Shown: positions 18,515 to 28,445, numbered from the stretch's first letter. The stretch: DNA of 64,000 nucleotides from Olavius algarvensis spirochete endosymbiont (GCA_900608495.1 UWYT01000139.1:1-64000); one strand, 5' to 3'. Numbers and translations are program-made. The notes: generated from the sequence alone by a model not told the origin.

Positions 18515-18972
18515 TTCCCGGTTGAACCAAAGCCGGCAGCACCACGATTGCTGGGTGGAAGTTCCTTAACTAGCTCAAAATTAGCGGTTGCAATCCTGCC
18601 GATAACTAATTGAGCTATTCGCTCTCCTGGTTCAATACTAACGACTTCTCTACCCAGATTGATAAGGATAACCTTGAGTTCTCCTCGATAGTCTGAATCA
18701 ATCGTTCCTGGACTATTCAACAGCGTAACACCTTTATTGATTGAAAGCCCCGACCGTGGCCTAACCTGTCCTTCCCAACCAGCGGGAATTGCAACAGATA
18801 TACCAGTTGGTATTAGACAGCGATCCCCCGGCTTCAGAAAAACAGGCGAAGTTAAGTCGGCCTTTAAATCAGCTCCTGCCGCAGACGAAGTGGCATAGTT
18901 TGGGAAAAGCTTGGTATTGCCAGTGAATTCCACAATCAGATTGTCAGCTTCAGCCAAAATTTCCCCCGACAT
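18511..18972 (-). CDS. dut: dUTP diphosphatase (dUTPase)
   Basis: The 153-residue trimeric dUTPase hydrolyses dUTP to dUMP, keeping uracil out of DNA and feeding thymidylate synthesis. All five family motifs are visible: AAGADLKA, RPRSGLSINKGV, GTIDSDYRGELKV (with the catalytic Asp), GERIAQLVI and the flexible C-terminal arm RGAAGFGSTGK. The ATG at 18972 (MSGEILAEADN) is preferred; an upstream ATG at 18996 is possible. The stop overlaps the start of the propeller lipoprotein gene. Confidence 0.95.
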   Translation of the reverse strand: MSGEILAEADNLIVEFTGNTKLFPNYATSSAAGADLKADLTSPVFLKPGDRCLIPTGISVAIPAGWEGQVRPRSGLSINKGVTLLNSPGTIDSDYRGELKVILINLGREVVSIEPGERIAQLVIGRIATANFELVKELPPSNRGAAGFGSTGK

Positions 18973-19008
18973 CAATCTTGCAAATTGGCACGGCAAGCTA
19001 TCAGTTAC

Positions 19009-21165
19009 CTAACTTCTAGGTCTTCTAGGCGGAGGTGTTTTTTGTCGAAAGTTGCCGACACCAGACACAGGCTTCCAGTTCGGGTTGCCAACGTCCACGA
19101 TACTGAGGTTGAATCGACCCATACGATCGACATCGATGAGCCTAACTTCAACTCTTTGTCCTTCTTTCAAAACAGCCTCGACGGAGCTGACACGTTGCTC
19201 TGACAACTTGGAAATATGACAAAGTCCCTCTTTCCCGGGAAGTATCTCGATAAAGGCCCCAAAATCGACGATTCTTTTCACGGTTCCATTATAGACTTTC
19301 CCAACTTCAGGGTCTTCTACGAGCGCTTTCACCATATTCAAAGCAATCTCCGCGCCACTTCTCCCATCCCTTGAAAATATCGTTATCGCACCTTGATCAT
19401 CAATGTTTACCTTTGCCCCCGAAGTTTCACTAATATTGCGAATATTCTGGCCCCCGGGGCCAATAATAGTTCCGATTTTGTCAATGTCGACATTATATGT
19501 CAGAACAATGGGAGCGTATTCACTAATTCTCTCAGATGGTTTGGAAATAGTCTTCAGCATTTCATTCAAGATATGCAAGCGGCCTTCACGAGCCTGTTCC
19601 AATGCATTTCTTATAACATCCAGGCCTATTCCAGTCACCTTAATATCCATCTGAAAGGCAGTGATACCAGCTTCGCTTCCCGTCATTTTGAAGTCCATAT
19701 CACCCATGTGATCCTCTTCGCCGAGAATATCTGAAAGGATAACGTTTTTCCCGTTCTCTTGAATCAGTCCCATGGCAATGCCCGCTACTGGGGCCTTAAT
19801 AGGAACACCGGCCGCAAGAAGAGACATGGTTCCACTACAGACACTCGCCATTGACGAGGATCCGTTGGACTCGGTAATTTCCGATACAACTCGCACCGTA
19901 TAAGGGAATTCTTCTTTCGTGGGAAGAACCGGTTCAATCGCTCTTTGGGCCAGATGCCCGTGTCCAACCTCGCGACGTCCCGTTCCGGTTCGGCCGGTTT
20001 CTCCCACTGAATAGGGAGGAAAATTGTAATGCAACATGAAACGTGATCGCCTATCGCCATCTATGTCATCAAATATTTGCTCATCATAAGTACTACCAAG
20101 CGTAGCCACTCCAATTGACTGAGTTTCCCCCCTGGTAAAAAGCGCTGAGCCATGAACTCTTGGCAGAAATCCCACTTCGGTGCTTATCGGGCGAATCTCA
20201 GAGGGGGAACGCCCATCACATCTTTTTTGGTTATTCACGATGGATTGTCTCATGATGTTGGAATGAATCTTATCGAGTAAGGCATCGAAAATCATCCTGC
20301 CATTATCACCATGGGCCTCTATTTCGCTGGAAAACAATTCGACAAGCTTTTTTTTGACGTTCTTAGCTTTGTTTGCGCGAGTAATTTTATCCGGGAGAAA
20401 AACCACATCTTTGAGCATGGACGTCGCTTTTTTCAAAACCTCATCCTCAAAGCTAAGAGGAGGAAGTTTATCGGGAATCGAGAGTTTCTTTTTGCCCGCC
20501 ACAGACGCGAAATCCGACATGTATTTACAAAGTTCCTTCAATACATTTTCAGCATGCTCAAGCGCTTCAAGCATCTGTTGTTCCGAAATTTGGTTGGCGC
20601 CGCCCTCAACCATCACTATCCCGTCATTGTTGCCGGCAATGACAATATCAAGTTCAGATTCTTCAATCTGCTGGAATGTCGGATTAACGATGAATTTATT
20701 ATCTACAGAACCAATTCTTATCGCCGCCAGGGGTCCGTTAAATGGTATATCCGAAACCTCTACCGAAGCAAAGGCTGCTATCATACCTAGTATATCTGGT
20801 GTATGAATTTGATCGGTTGATATGGCCATTGGTATAACCTGGATATCCCGGCCAAATCTCTTATCAAACAGGGGTCTCATCGGTCGGTCAATCAGCCTGG
20901 AAACCAGTATTTCCTTGTCTTTAGGACGGGTTTCACGCTTTATAAATCCACCGGGAATTTTCCCAGCAGAATAATAACGCTCATTGTAATCAACCATCAG
21001 CGGCACGTAATCCACACCCTCTGTTGTCTCAGCACCGCAACATGCCGTGGAAAGCACAACCGAGCCCCCATAACGTGCTAAAACTGAGCCATTTGCCTGT
21101 TTCGCTATTCTTCCTGTCTCAAGAATTAAATCTTCCCCGCCAATTCGAAAACTTGATGTATACAT
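19009..21165 (-). CDS. pnp: Polyribonucleotide nucleotidyltransferase (PNPase)
   Basis: The 718-residue phosphorolytic 3'-5' exoribonuclease has two RNase PH domains (about 1-210 and 310-540), the linking all-alpha domain, a KH domain with the motif IGTIIGPGGQNIRNI (about 560-575), and an S1 domain (VGKVYNGTVKRIVDFGAFIEI, about 622-690). The RPKD, PRVHGSALFTRGETQ and MDFKMTGSEAGITAFQMD signatures are intact. It ends in a short arginine/proline-rich tail. It sits 12 bases after rpsO, the arrangement in which PNPase often regulates its own message. Confidence 0.97.
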   Translation of the reverse strand: MYTSSFRIGGEDLILETGRIAKQANGSVLARYGGSVVLSTACCGAETTEGVDYVPLMVDYNERYYSAGKIPGGFIKRETRPKDKEILVSRLIDRPMRPLFDKRFGRDIQVIPMAISTDQIHTPDILGMIAAFASVEVSDIPFNGPLAAIRIGSVDNKFIVNPTFQQIEESELDIVIAGNNDGIVMVEGGANQISEQQMLEALEHAENVLKELCKYMSDFASVAGKKKLSIPDKLPPLSFEDEVLKKATSMLKDVVFLPDKITRANKAKNVKKKLVELFSSEIEAHGDNGRMIFDALLDKIHSNIMRQSIVNNQKRCDGRSPSEIRPISTEVGFLPRVHGSALFTRGETQSIGVATLGSTYDEQIFDDIDGDRRSRFMLHYNFPPYSVGETGRTGTGRREVGHGHLAQRAIEPVLPTKEEFPYTVRVVSEITESNGSSSMASVCSGTMSLLAAGVPIKAPVAGIAMGLIQENGKNVILSDILGEEDHMGDMDFKMTGSEAGITAFQMDIKVTGIGLDVIRNALEQAREGRLHILNEMLKTISKPSERISEYAPIVLTYNVDIDKIGTIIGPGGQNIRNISETSGAKVNIDDQGAITIFSRDGRSGAEIALNMVKALVEDPEVGKVYNGTVKRIVDFGAFIEILPGKEGLCHISKLSEQRVSSVEAVLKEGQRVEVRLIDVDRMGRFNLSIVDVGNPNWKPVSGVGNFRQKTPPPRRPRS

Positions 21166-21177
21166 TCTTTTCCTGCT

Positions 21178-21447
21178 CTATTTTCTAAGTCCAAGCCTGG
21201 ATATAAGCGTTCTATAGTTCTCAAGATCGGCATGCTTGAGATAGCGAAGAAGTCGTCTGCGCTGTCCAACCATCTTCAGCAGCCCACGCCTGGAGGCGTA
21301 ATCTTTCTTGTGCTTATCAAAGTGAACTTGTAAATCCTCGATGCGCTTCGTAATAAGAGCAATTTGGACACTGGTAGAACCCGAATCTTTCTTATCTTTG
21401 CCGAAACCCGTTATTATAACAGCTTTATCGTCCTTTGTGAGAGGCAT
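21178..21447 (-). CDS. rpsO: Ribosomal protein S15
   Basis: The 89-residue protein is exactly the usual S15 size and binds 16S rRNA early in 30S assembly. It contains [46 protein letters not shown] and ends in SRLGLRK, all S15 signatures. The ATG at 21447 follows GAGGAATAAAC, a good ribosome binding site. The open frame continues upstream to 21582, but that extension has no S15 homology. The 243-base gap to truB probably holds its promoter. Confidence 0.97.
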   Translation of the reverse strand: MPLTKDDKAVIITGFGKDKKDSGSTSVQIALITKRIEDLQVHFDKHKKDYASRRGLLKMVGQRRRLLRYLKHADLENYRTLISRLGLRK

Positions 21448-21690
21448 GTTTATTCCTCGACTTCCGATGTTAAATTGTTTATGGTAAAAAATACCACTTA
21501 CCGACCGAACATACGCGATCGAAATTATTCTCTCGATACCCGGATGTGAAACACCAGAAGTATCAATTACAGCTAGCCTCACTGTCAGAAACCAAGGTAC
21601 CTCATCAAATGGCCCGGGTCAAGATGTCATTTATAGAAGCCTCAGTCAAGACAAGCGAAGCGTCTCAAGAATATTGGCTCCAATCCGGCA

Positions 21691-22566
21691 TTAAAACACA
21701 ATACGATAGGCTAACTGTCCCCTCTTGATATCCAGCATTGCAAGCGCTTCTTTATCGGAGCTTATGCAAAGCGTTGGTGCTTCAATCTTCGGGAGCCATC
21801 GTTTGAGTCGATTCAGAGATACTCCCATTCTCAGTTTTTCAGCCACTTCATCCGGAAGCAACACGGTTGGAATTCGAACAAGCTGTGCAAGCTCAACTGG
21901 GCCATATCCATTTGTTTTGTCAATTCGATCTGGTTCCATCGCATCTCGAACTGAGAATGGTCCAATAGAAAGACGCCTTAGAGAGTAGCAAAAAGCCCTG
22001 CTGTCACAAGCAATGCCTATATCTCTGCTCAAAGATCGAACATATGTTCCCGATGAACAGCGTATGTGAACTCGAAGATTCGGTGGGGTCCATTTTATTA
22101 TCCTAAATGAATATATCCGGATGCTTCTCTTCGGGATATCAACTTCCAATCCTTCTCGTGCCAGTCTATAGGATCTATCGCCATTGATTTTAACCGCCGA
22201 AAATGCAGGTGGTGTCTGTATTATATTTCCGGTATAATTATCCACAATTCTCTTGATAGTGTGAAAGTCGGGAACTGGAGCCTCGGCGACTACTTTTCCT
22301 TCAACATCAAGCGTATTGGTTTCAACCCCGAAGCGGATAACAGATTCGTAATCTTTGTCCATTCTCGAGAATAAGTACGCCGCCTTGGTTAACTTACCCG
22401 AAAGGACAACGAGAAGACCCGTTGCAAAGGGATCCAGAGTGCCGGCATGACCAACTTTTGCTGTTCCAAGCGTCCTCTTAAGATTGTCAAGCGCCATGAA
22501 ACTCGAAATCCCGACTGGCTTATCTAACAGGAAAACTCTGGAATTTGAATTCAATTGGATTAACAA
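21691..22566 (-). CDS. truB: tRNA pseudouridine-55 synthase
   Basis: The 291-residue TruB converts U55 of the T-loop of tRNAs to pseudouridine. The N-terminal LLDKPVGISSF, the catalytic KVGHAGTLDPFATGLLVVLSG (nucleophile Asp in GTLDP), the PPAFSAVKINGDRSYRLAREG and the CSSGTYVRSLSRDIG segments are all present. A C-terminal PUA-like region is short. It lies 6 bases downstream of rbfA in the usual infB-rbfA-truB order. Confidence 0.96.
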   Translation of the reverse strand: MLIQLNSNSRVFLLDKPVGISSFMALDNLKRTLGTAKVGHAGTLDPFATGLLVVLSGKLTKAAYLFSRMDKDYESVIRFGVETNTLDVEGKVVAEAPVPDFHTIKRIVDNYTGNIIQTPPAFSAVKINGDRSYRLAREGLEVDIPKRSIRIYSFRIIKWTPPNLRVHIRCSSGTYVRSLSRDIGIACDSRAFCYSLRRLSIGPFSVRDAMEPDRIDKTNGYGPVELAQLVRIPTVLLPDEVAEKLRMGVSLNRLKRWLPKIEAPTLCISSDKEALAMLDIKRGQLAYRIVF

Positions 22567-22572
22567 CCTCGA

Positions 22573-22926
22573 TTATCTGTCTAACACAGCCCTGTCTATG
22601 AGTTTACTGACTGTGAATCCCTCTCGAATTGAATCATCTGAAAGAAATCGAAGTTTTGGGGTTTTCTTCATGTGAATTTCCCTACCGATTCTGGACTGAA
22701 TGAATCCTGCCGCATTATTCAGTCCAATGACCGCTCTCTGGGTAGCTTGTTCACCTCCAAAGGAACTCACCCAAACCCGGGCTGATGAGAGATCCTTCGC
22801 AACCTTGATTCGCGTGAGTGTCACGGTGGAGTCTACCCGGGGATCCTTCACATTCCCTGCAAAAATCAGGAAACTCACCTTTTCACGAATTAAGCTCTCC
22901 ACTCGTTTCAAGCGGATATCATTCAT
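22573..22926 (-). CDS. rbfA: Ribosome-binding factor A
   Basis: The 117-residue KH-fold protein assists late 30S maturation and cold adaptation. It shows the RbfA core: R(I/L)KRVESLIREKVSFLI, DPRVDSTVTLTRIKVAKDLSSARVWVS and the C-terminal KTPKLRFLSDDSIREGFTVSKLID. Its ATG overlaps the infB stop by 8 bases, so it is coupled to infB. Confidence 0.95.
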   Translation of the reverse strand: MNDIRLKRVESLIREKVSFLIFAGNVKDPRVDSTVTLTRIKVAKDLSSARVWVSSFGGEQATQRAVIGLNNAAGFIQSRIGREIHMKKTPKLRFLSDDSIREGFTVSKLIDRAVLDR

Positions 22927-25699
22927 CGCTTGCTTGAACTCCCAATTTTTTGGCTACCTCTGCTATTTCGAAAACCTCTATGATATCGCCTACCTGTATG
23001 TCGGAATAGCCTTCAAGTCCTATACCGCATTCGTATCCTTCTTTTACTTCTTTTGCGTCCTCTTTGAAACGGCGCAGCGAGACAAGTCCACCTGTATGCA
23101 GTACAACGCCCTCGCGGACAAGGTGCACCTGACTCTTCCTATTCACGCTGCCGGACATAACCATACATCCGGCGATGGTTCCAATTCTGGGAACCTTGAA
23201 AATTTCTCTGATTTCAATCCGGCCGACCAGGCGCTCCTCCATATCAGGCTTTAGCATACCCTCCATGACATTCTTGATATCTTCCACGGCATCATAGATT
23301 ACGTTGTATTTTCGGATTTCTACCTTCTCACGCTCAGCTATCGTGAGTGCCTTGGTCGTCGGCCTAACATGAAAACCAATAATAACGGCATCCAGGGCAG
23401 CTGCAAGATTTACATCGTCTTCGATAATTGCGCCCGCAGCTGCACGGATACAAACAAGTCGTATCTCATCAGTACTCAAGTCCTCCAGCGTGTCTTGCAA
23501 CGCTTCAACCGAACCATGTACATCTCCCTTGATAATTATCCGAAGTTCCTGAACGTCACTGTCCTGTATTGAATCGTAGAGATTATCAAGAGTAATCTTC
23601 TTCACATTCTTGGCAGTTTCCATTTTCCTAAGCTCTTGCCGCTTGCCACCATATTGACGAGCTTCCTTCTCATTTTCTGTTACCTGAAAAGGATCGCCAG
23701 CATCCGGAATGCCCGAAAATCCAAGTATCTCCACAGGCATGGATGGCGTGGCTTCTTTAAGCGGTAAACCTTTGTCGTTGAACATGGCTCGCACTTTCCC
23801 GTGGTATATTCCAGCAAGAAAGGCATCGCCAACTCTCAAAGTTCCATTTTCTACCAATACCGTTGATACAATTCCCCTACCCTGGTCTATCTTGGATTCA
23901 ATTACTTTTCCCTCGGCTTTGCGAATCCAATTGGCCTTTAGCTCGAGCATTTCGGATACGAGTATTGCGACATCGAGGAGGTTGTCGATGCCTTCGTTTT
24001 TCAAAGCAGATATTTCAACAAATTGGGTGGATCCACCCCAATCTTCCGGAATTAAGTCATACTCAGATAGTTGTTGTTTTACCATATCCGGATTTGCTTC
24101 GGATAAATCCATTTTATTGATGGCTACAATTATCGGAGATTTGGCTTCTTTTGCATGTTTTATTGCTTCCACGGTTTGCGGCATCACACCGCTATTTGCA
24201 GCCACGACTAGAACTACCAAATCGGTAATTTGAGCTCCCCGTGCTCTCATCATGGAAAATGCTGAATGTCCAGGAGTGTCGAGAAAGGTTATATTCCCCT
24301 TTCTCGTGTGAACCATATAGGCTCCTATATGCTGTGTAATGCCACCATGCTCCTTCGATATAACATCCGCGCTCCGAATCGCATCGAGCAGTTTTGTTTT
24401 GCCATGATCGACATGTCCCATCACAGTGACAATGGGAGGACGTTGAGTCTGATCGCCCTCGTCATCGGATTCAGAAGTAATAATTGTCTCATCATATAAG
24501 CTGACGATATTGACTTTGCACCCATACTCATCTGCCAAAATTGTCGCCGTCTCCGCGTCAATCTGCTGATTAATTGTTACCATCATGCCCATACTCATCA
24601 GTTTCGAAATGAGGGCTGAAGCCCTTAGATTCATTTTTCTGGCAAGTTCCGATACCGTTATCACTTCCATCATATCAATCTCTTTGGGCACTGGATTAGA
24701 CTGCGTTATTTGTTTTTTCTTTGAATACTGATAGATTTTTTCCTGTTCCTCGCGGTGTTTGTCGTAAATTTTCTTTGCTTTGTAGAACGACTTACCTCGA
24801 TTGGGGGGTGGAGAACTCGCTGGTGAATTTCTATAAGCGCCAACTCCCCCGATAGATCTGCCAGTTCCTCCACTTCCAATCCTTGTACCGGTCCGTACCG
24901 GGGTGCCCGTCCCCCTCCTGCCACCTGGTGTACGATTCTCTGATTGTCTAAAAGATTTACCTGGCACATAATTCCCAGCACGACCCGTTCCCCCAGCACT
25001 GCCACGGTTGTATCCTACACGGTTGAAAGAGCCATTTCTCTGCCTATTCTCAGTTCGCACGGCTGGACGCCTACTGTAGTCTCCATCTACACGCCGCCCG
25101 GATACTATACCGGCCCTGCCTCCAATTCTTTTAGACTCGTAAGTTTGTATTCCGTTGATGTTCTTCATTCCACGAGGGGGAGATGCCACTGTATCCTTAC
25201 CGGATCCGATTTTTTCGGAGCTTATTCCAGCAGCTTCAGCACCATAACTTGCATTCCTCGGGCTCTTTTCAATAGCAACTCTAGTCTGTTCTGTTTTGTC
25301 TGCGGTTCTGTCCAATTTTCTATCGCCTGTGATACCGGTATCATTCGACGCCGCAGAACGTCCGCTGTTTCTGGTGGCACCCGATACGGACAACCTCGAT
25401 TTTTGCGAATCTTGCTCGACAATGGGGGGGGCTTTTTTGTCTAATTCGCCCTCTCTCACCGTGATTTTCTGAGTATCTGAAAATTCGGCTTTCTCAATGC
25501 GGTTCAAACCTACGCCCCCAGTCCTCGAAGCAGAAGTAATTTTGGATTTGACAACAACTTTTTTCTTCTTCACTACCAACACCTTTTTCTTCTCGGTGTC
25601 GGTCAAATTCTCCTGTATCGGAGGTTTTAGAACCTCTGCTTTCCTATGCTTTATCAGAGTGGCTTTTGGTTTTTTTTTGTCGGATTTTTCCACCATCAA
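22919..25699 (-). CDS. infB: Translation initiation factor IF-2
   Basis: The 926-residue GTPase brings initiator tRNA to the 30S subunit. The G domain is clear (GHVDHGKT at about 425-432, DTPGHSAF, NKMD), followed by the EF-Tu-like domain II, the alpha/beta domain III (about 700-800) and the C-terminal IF2-C domain that binds fMet-tRNA. Ahead of it is the IF2_N motif (VSELARKMN) at about 345. Residues of about 130-310 form a low-complexity segment rich in Gly, Arg and Asn with RGG/GGxGR-like repeats. The start overlaps the nusA stop as ATGA. Confidence 0.97.
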   Translation of the reverse strand: MMVEKSDKKKPKATLIKHRKAEVLKPPIQENLTDTEKKKVLVVKKKKVVVKSKITSASRTGGVGLNRIEKAEFSDTQKITVREGELDKKAPPIVEQDSQKSRLSVSGATRNSGRSAASNDTGITGDRKLDRTADKTEQTRVAIEKSPRNASYGAEAAGISSEKIGSGKDTVASPPRGMKNINGIQTYESKRIGGRAGIVSGRRVDGDYSRRPAVRTENRQRNGSFNRVGYNRGSAGGTGRAGNYVPGKSFRQSENRTPGGRRGTGTPVRTGTRIGSGGTGRSIGGVGAYRNSPASSPPPNRGKSFYKAKKIYDKHREEQEKIYQYSKKKQITQSNPVPKEIDMMEVITVSELARKMNLRASALISKLMSMGMMVTINQQIDAETATILADEYGCKVNIVSLYDETIITSESDDEGDQTQRPPIVTVMGHVDHGKTKLLDAIRSADVISKEHGGITQHIGAYMVHTRKGNITFLDTPGHSAFSMMRARGAQITDLVVLVVAANSGVMPQTVEAIKHAKEAKSPIIVAINKMDLSEANPDMVKQQLSEYDLIPEDWGGSTQFVEISALKNEGIDNLLDVAILVSEMLELKANWIRKAEGKVIESKIDQGRGIVSTVLVENGTLRVGDAFLAGIYHGKVRAMFNDKGLPLKEATPSMPVEILGFSGIPDAGDPFQVTENEKEARQYGGKRQELRKMETAKNVKKITLDNLYDSIQDSDVQELRIIIKGDVHGSVEALQDTLEDLSTDEIRLVCIRAAAGAIIEDDVNLAAALDAVIIGFHVRPTTKALTIAEREKVEIRKYNVIYDAVEDIKNVMEGMLKPDMEERLVGRIEIREIFKVPRIGTIAGCMVMSGSVNRKSQVHLVREGVVLHTGGLVSLRRFKEDAKEVKEGYECGIGLEGYSDIQVGDIIEVFEIAEVAKKLGVQASDE

Positions 25700-27189
25700 C
25701 TATTTTCCTGCTCTTCGACTTCTTCAACCACAAAACTCAGGCCAACGCCACAGTTTGGGCAGGTTGACATATCTGCAGTGATCGCCTGCTTGCAATCGGG
25801 ACATTCGTAAGTATCTGCCTCCTCTCCTCCAGTCTTATCAACTACCTCTTTTGTTTGCGTAACCTCATTCTCGCCTTCTTCTATTATTTCTACGTTATCA
25901 TCAATGATTTTCCGAATCTGTTCAACATCAGAGAGAGTCAAACCTGTAAGGCCTTCAAGTTCTTCGGCTGTTAAATTAACAAGTGTTTCTATCAATTCTA
26001 TGCCATTTTCTTTCAGTACCGAAACAAGACGGTCGGAAATATCCGGCAGTTCGCTGATTTTCGTTATTTCTTCATCCCCAGAATCAATTCCACTAAACAG
26101 GTCTGAAGCAACTCGGGAAGCCTCTTTTGAGATATCCATTTCGGAAAATTGTGCTTCGGTTTTGACATCGATATTCCAATCGACCAGCCTATTGGCCAAT
26201 CTAACATTCAGCCCCTGTTTGCCGATTGCCAGTGAAAGCTGTTGTTCGGGTACAATCACGAGTGCCTGTCTCTTTCTGCCGTCAAGAATGATGACACCTT
26301 GAACCTCCGCAGAACTAAGCGCATTTTTAATAAACACGACCGGATCGCTATCGTACTTCAGAATATCTATCTTCTCACCTTCAAGCTCCCGAACAATGGA
26401 CTGTATTCTGACACCCTTAAGCCCAACGCAGGCGCCGACTGGATCGACATCCTCGCGGGTTGAATATACCGCCACTTTGGTTCTGAAGCCTGGTTCCCTT
26501 ACAATCTTGAATATCTCGACCGTTCCATCGTATATTTCTGGCACTTCCAGTTCGAATATTCTTTTGACGAATTCACCATGAGAACGAGACAGTATTATTT
26601 CCAATCCCGTGAGGCCTTTTTTCACCTCGGCGATCATTGCCTTGATTCTATCACCATGATGATATTCTTCCCTTGGTGATTGAAACCGACGCGGCAGTAT
26701 CCCTTCAGTCTTTCCTAAATCAACAAAAATTGTCCCATTCTTTTCGCGTTGGAAATAGCCGATTATCATTTCTCCGACTTTGTCTTTGAATTCAGAATAG
26801 AGCGTATCTTTTTGGATTACTCTAAGACTCTGACGGGCCTTCTGCTTGGCACTCTGAACCGCCCCCCGATCGAAATCCTTGGGATCTATCTCAATCAACA
26901 GCTCATCACCCACTTCACAGTCCTCATTAAGGTCCAAAGCGTTTGAAAGCTCTATTTCTGTTACTGGATTGTATAAATCATCATCCTCAACTATGACTTT
27001 TTTAGCAAAAATTGAAACACCGCCTTCAGGGCCCAAAAACTTGACAACGGCATTTTCAGACGTCCCAAAGGTTTTTTTATATGCAGCAATCAGGAATTCC
27101 TCAATCGTGGCCAAAACCAAATCTTCGGTGATTCCCCTTTCGGCTTGTATCATTTTTACCAAGTCAGCAAAATCGGAATTCATTTCCAC
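25696..27189 (-). CDS. nusA: Transcription termination/antitermination factor NusA, with C-terminal zinc ribbon
   Basis: The 497-residue protein has the NusA N-terminal RNA-polymerase-binding domain (about 1-125), an S1 domain (MIIGYFQREKNGTIFVDLGKTEGILP), two KH domains (VDPVGACVGLKGVRIQSIVREL and LAIGKQGLNVRLANRLV) and a helix-hairpin-helix region (ISDRLVSVLKENGIELIETL ... LEGLTGLTLSDVEQIRKII). It then ends in an added zinc ribbon with Cys pairs CPDC and CPNC (about 465-485) and an acidic tail, which is not part of classical NusA. It follows rimP by 9 bases. Confidence 0.95.
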   Translation of the reverse strand: MEMNSDFADLVKMIQAERGITEDLVLATIEEFLIAAYKKTFGTSENAVVKFLGPEGGVSIFAKKVIVEDDDLYNPVTEIELSNALDLNEDCEVGDELLIEIDPKDFDRGAVQSAKQKARQSLRVIQKDTLYSEFKDKVGEMIIGYFQREKNGTIFVDLGKTEGILPRRFQSPREEYHHGDRIKAMIAEVKKGLTGLEIILSRSHGEFVKRIFELEVPEIYDGTVEIFKIVREPGFRTKVAVYSTREDVDPVGACVGLKGVRIQSIVRELEGEKIDILKYDSDPVVFIKNALSSAEVQGVIILDGRKRQALVIVPEQQLSLAIGKQGLNVRLANRLVDWNIDVKTEAQFSEMDISKEASRVASDLFSGIDSGDEEITKISELPDISDRLVSVLKENGIELIETLVNLTAEELEGLTGLTLSDVEQIRKIIDDNVEIIEEGENEVTQTKEVVDKTGGEEADTYECPDCKQAITADMSTCPNCGVGLSFVVEEVEEQENS

Positions 27190-27198
27190 ACCTTCAAC

Positions 27199-27633
27199 TT
27201 ACTGCCAGTTACTTAGCTTAGCCTTTTTGATTTGTTTTATTGGAATTGCGAGTTCACCAGTTTCCGTTGCAATCATAACACTCAAGTTGTTAGCTTCCTT
27301 GAGCATTCCATGAATCCATCTTCCCTCATGCAATAACTTCATTTGTTTTCCACGGAAAATTTTGTATTCGCGTGGATGCTTTATGGCACGCGTTAAACCA
27401 GGTGATGTGATTTCCACTATAAGATTTTCCCTGTTAAATTCTATTTCAAGCCTCGGACGGAGTACTTTCTGAGCCTGGACGAGATCATCGAGATTGATCC
27501 CCTCGTTCTTGTGGAGCACAAGATTTATTTTTTCACCCCTCTTGTGGTGTTCAATGGACATTTCGACAAGTACAAATGCCATTTGTTCCACGATTTCAGT
27601 GATGGATTCCTCCAATGTAGGATTTGCACGCAT
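27199..27633 (-). CDS. rimP: Ribosome maturation factor RimP
   Basis: The 144-residue protein is the first gene of the nusA-infB operon, the near-universal bacterial position. RimP assists 30S assembly. The N-terminal alpha/beta domain (VLVEMSIEHHKRGEKINLVLHKNEGINLDDLVQAQ) carries the typical E/G-rich pattern followed by the conserved VEITSPGLTRAIKHPREYKIFRGK motif and an SH3-like C-terminal domain. The length matches the family (about 150). Confidence 0.93.
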   Translation of the reverse strand: MRANPTLEESITEIVEQMAFVLVEMSIEHHKRGEKINLVLHKNEGINLDDLVQAQKVLRPRLEIEFNRENLIVEITSPGLTRAIKHPREYKIFRGKQMKLLHEGRWIHGMLKEANNLSVMIATETGELAIPIKQIKKAKLSNWQ

Positions 27634-27746
27634 AGCAACCTGGAAAAAGAAACCTCTATGTGGGCCCTTTACTCATAAAGAAGCAACTCTGAATACTTAT
27701 GAGGCAGACTAGCAGTTCCGACAATGATAGTCAAGTGATTTCGAGG

Positions 27747-28406
27747 CTAGTCCTTACAAACTGCCAGTGCATAAACCCTTTGTACCCCCGCCGATTTAAG
27801 CACTCGGGCGCATGCATTTAAGGTTGCGCCGGTTGTACTTACGTCGTCCAGAAGAACTGTTTCGTTATAAGTGCTATTGGCCTTCGATTTGAGTTCGTAC
27901 TTAAGTGCCAACGCTTGTAAACGCTCGTCGCGATTCAAAGACTTCTGAGTCTGGTTGCCTTTGCGCTTCAGCAATCTTAAAACCTGAATTCCTTTCTTCT
28001 CCATCCAGCATGCCATCTCATTCACCGGATCTATTCCGCTGTAAAAAATGCGTGCCTTTCGAGGCGGAACCGGTACAATAGGTATTCCAGCCCAGTTCTC
28101 GCTATAGATTTCAAGAAGCTTATCTGAGAGCCAACAGGCCATCCTTGTATCGCCACCATATTTAAGGGCAGAAAGCCATTCACGTAAAGGACCGCTCCAG
28201 TTCCCCACTGTCCTCAGCATATCCAAAGTGGGTGGATTGCTTCGGCACACAAGGCATGGATTTCTGCTTCCCGCCAAATCAACGCTACAGTACTTACAGG
28301 TATCCGGATTAAACCTGGAAACCTTGTTGCTGCAATCGGTACAGGGCGTGAAATACGCGGGTGTATCAGCGCCGCATAGCGGACAAATACAATTCACAAT
28401 GGACAC
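27747..28406 (-). CDS. comF: ComF-family phosphoribosyltransferase-like protein
   Basis: The 219-residue protein has an N-terminal zinc-finger region with several Cys pairs (CPLC, CTDC, CKYC, CLVC) and a C-terminal type I phosphoribosyltransferase fold. The PRPP-binding loop is ETVLLDDVSTTGATLNACA (about 183-201), and the ComF signature NQTQKSLNRDERL is intact. ComF proteins act in uptake of DNA into the cytoplasm in competent bacteria. The start appears to be a GTG at 28406. It is the only competence-type gene seen here, so its role in this organism is uncertain. Confidence 0.9.
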   Translation of the reverse strand: MSIVNCICPLCGADTPAYFTPCTDCSNKVSRFNPDTCKYCSVDLAGSRNPCLVCRSNPPTLDMLRTVGNWSGPLREWLSALKYGGDTRMACWLSDKLLEIYSENWAGIPIVPVPPRKARIFYSGIDPVNEMACWMEKKGIQVLRLLKRKGNQTQKSLNRDERLQALALKYELKSKANSTYNETVLLDDVSTTGATLNACARVLKSAGVQRVYALAVCKD

Positions 28407-28445
28407 TGGCTGCGATAACCATGGAATTGTCTTTTCTGCTTGAAA

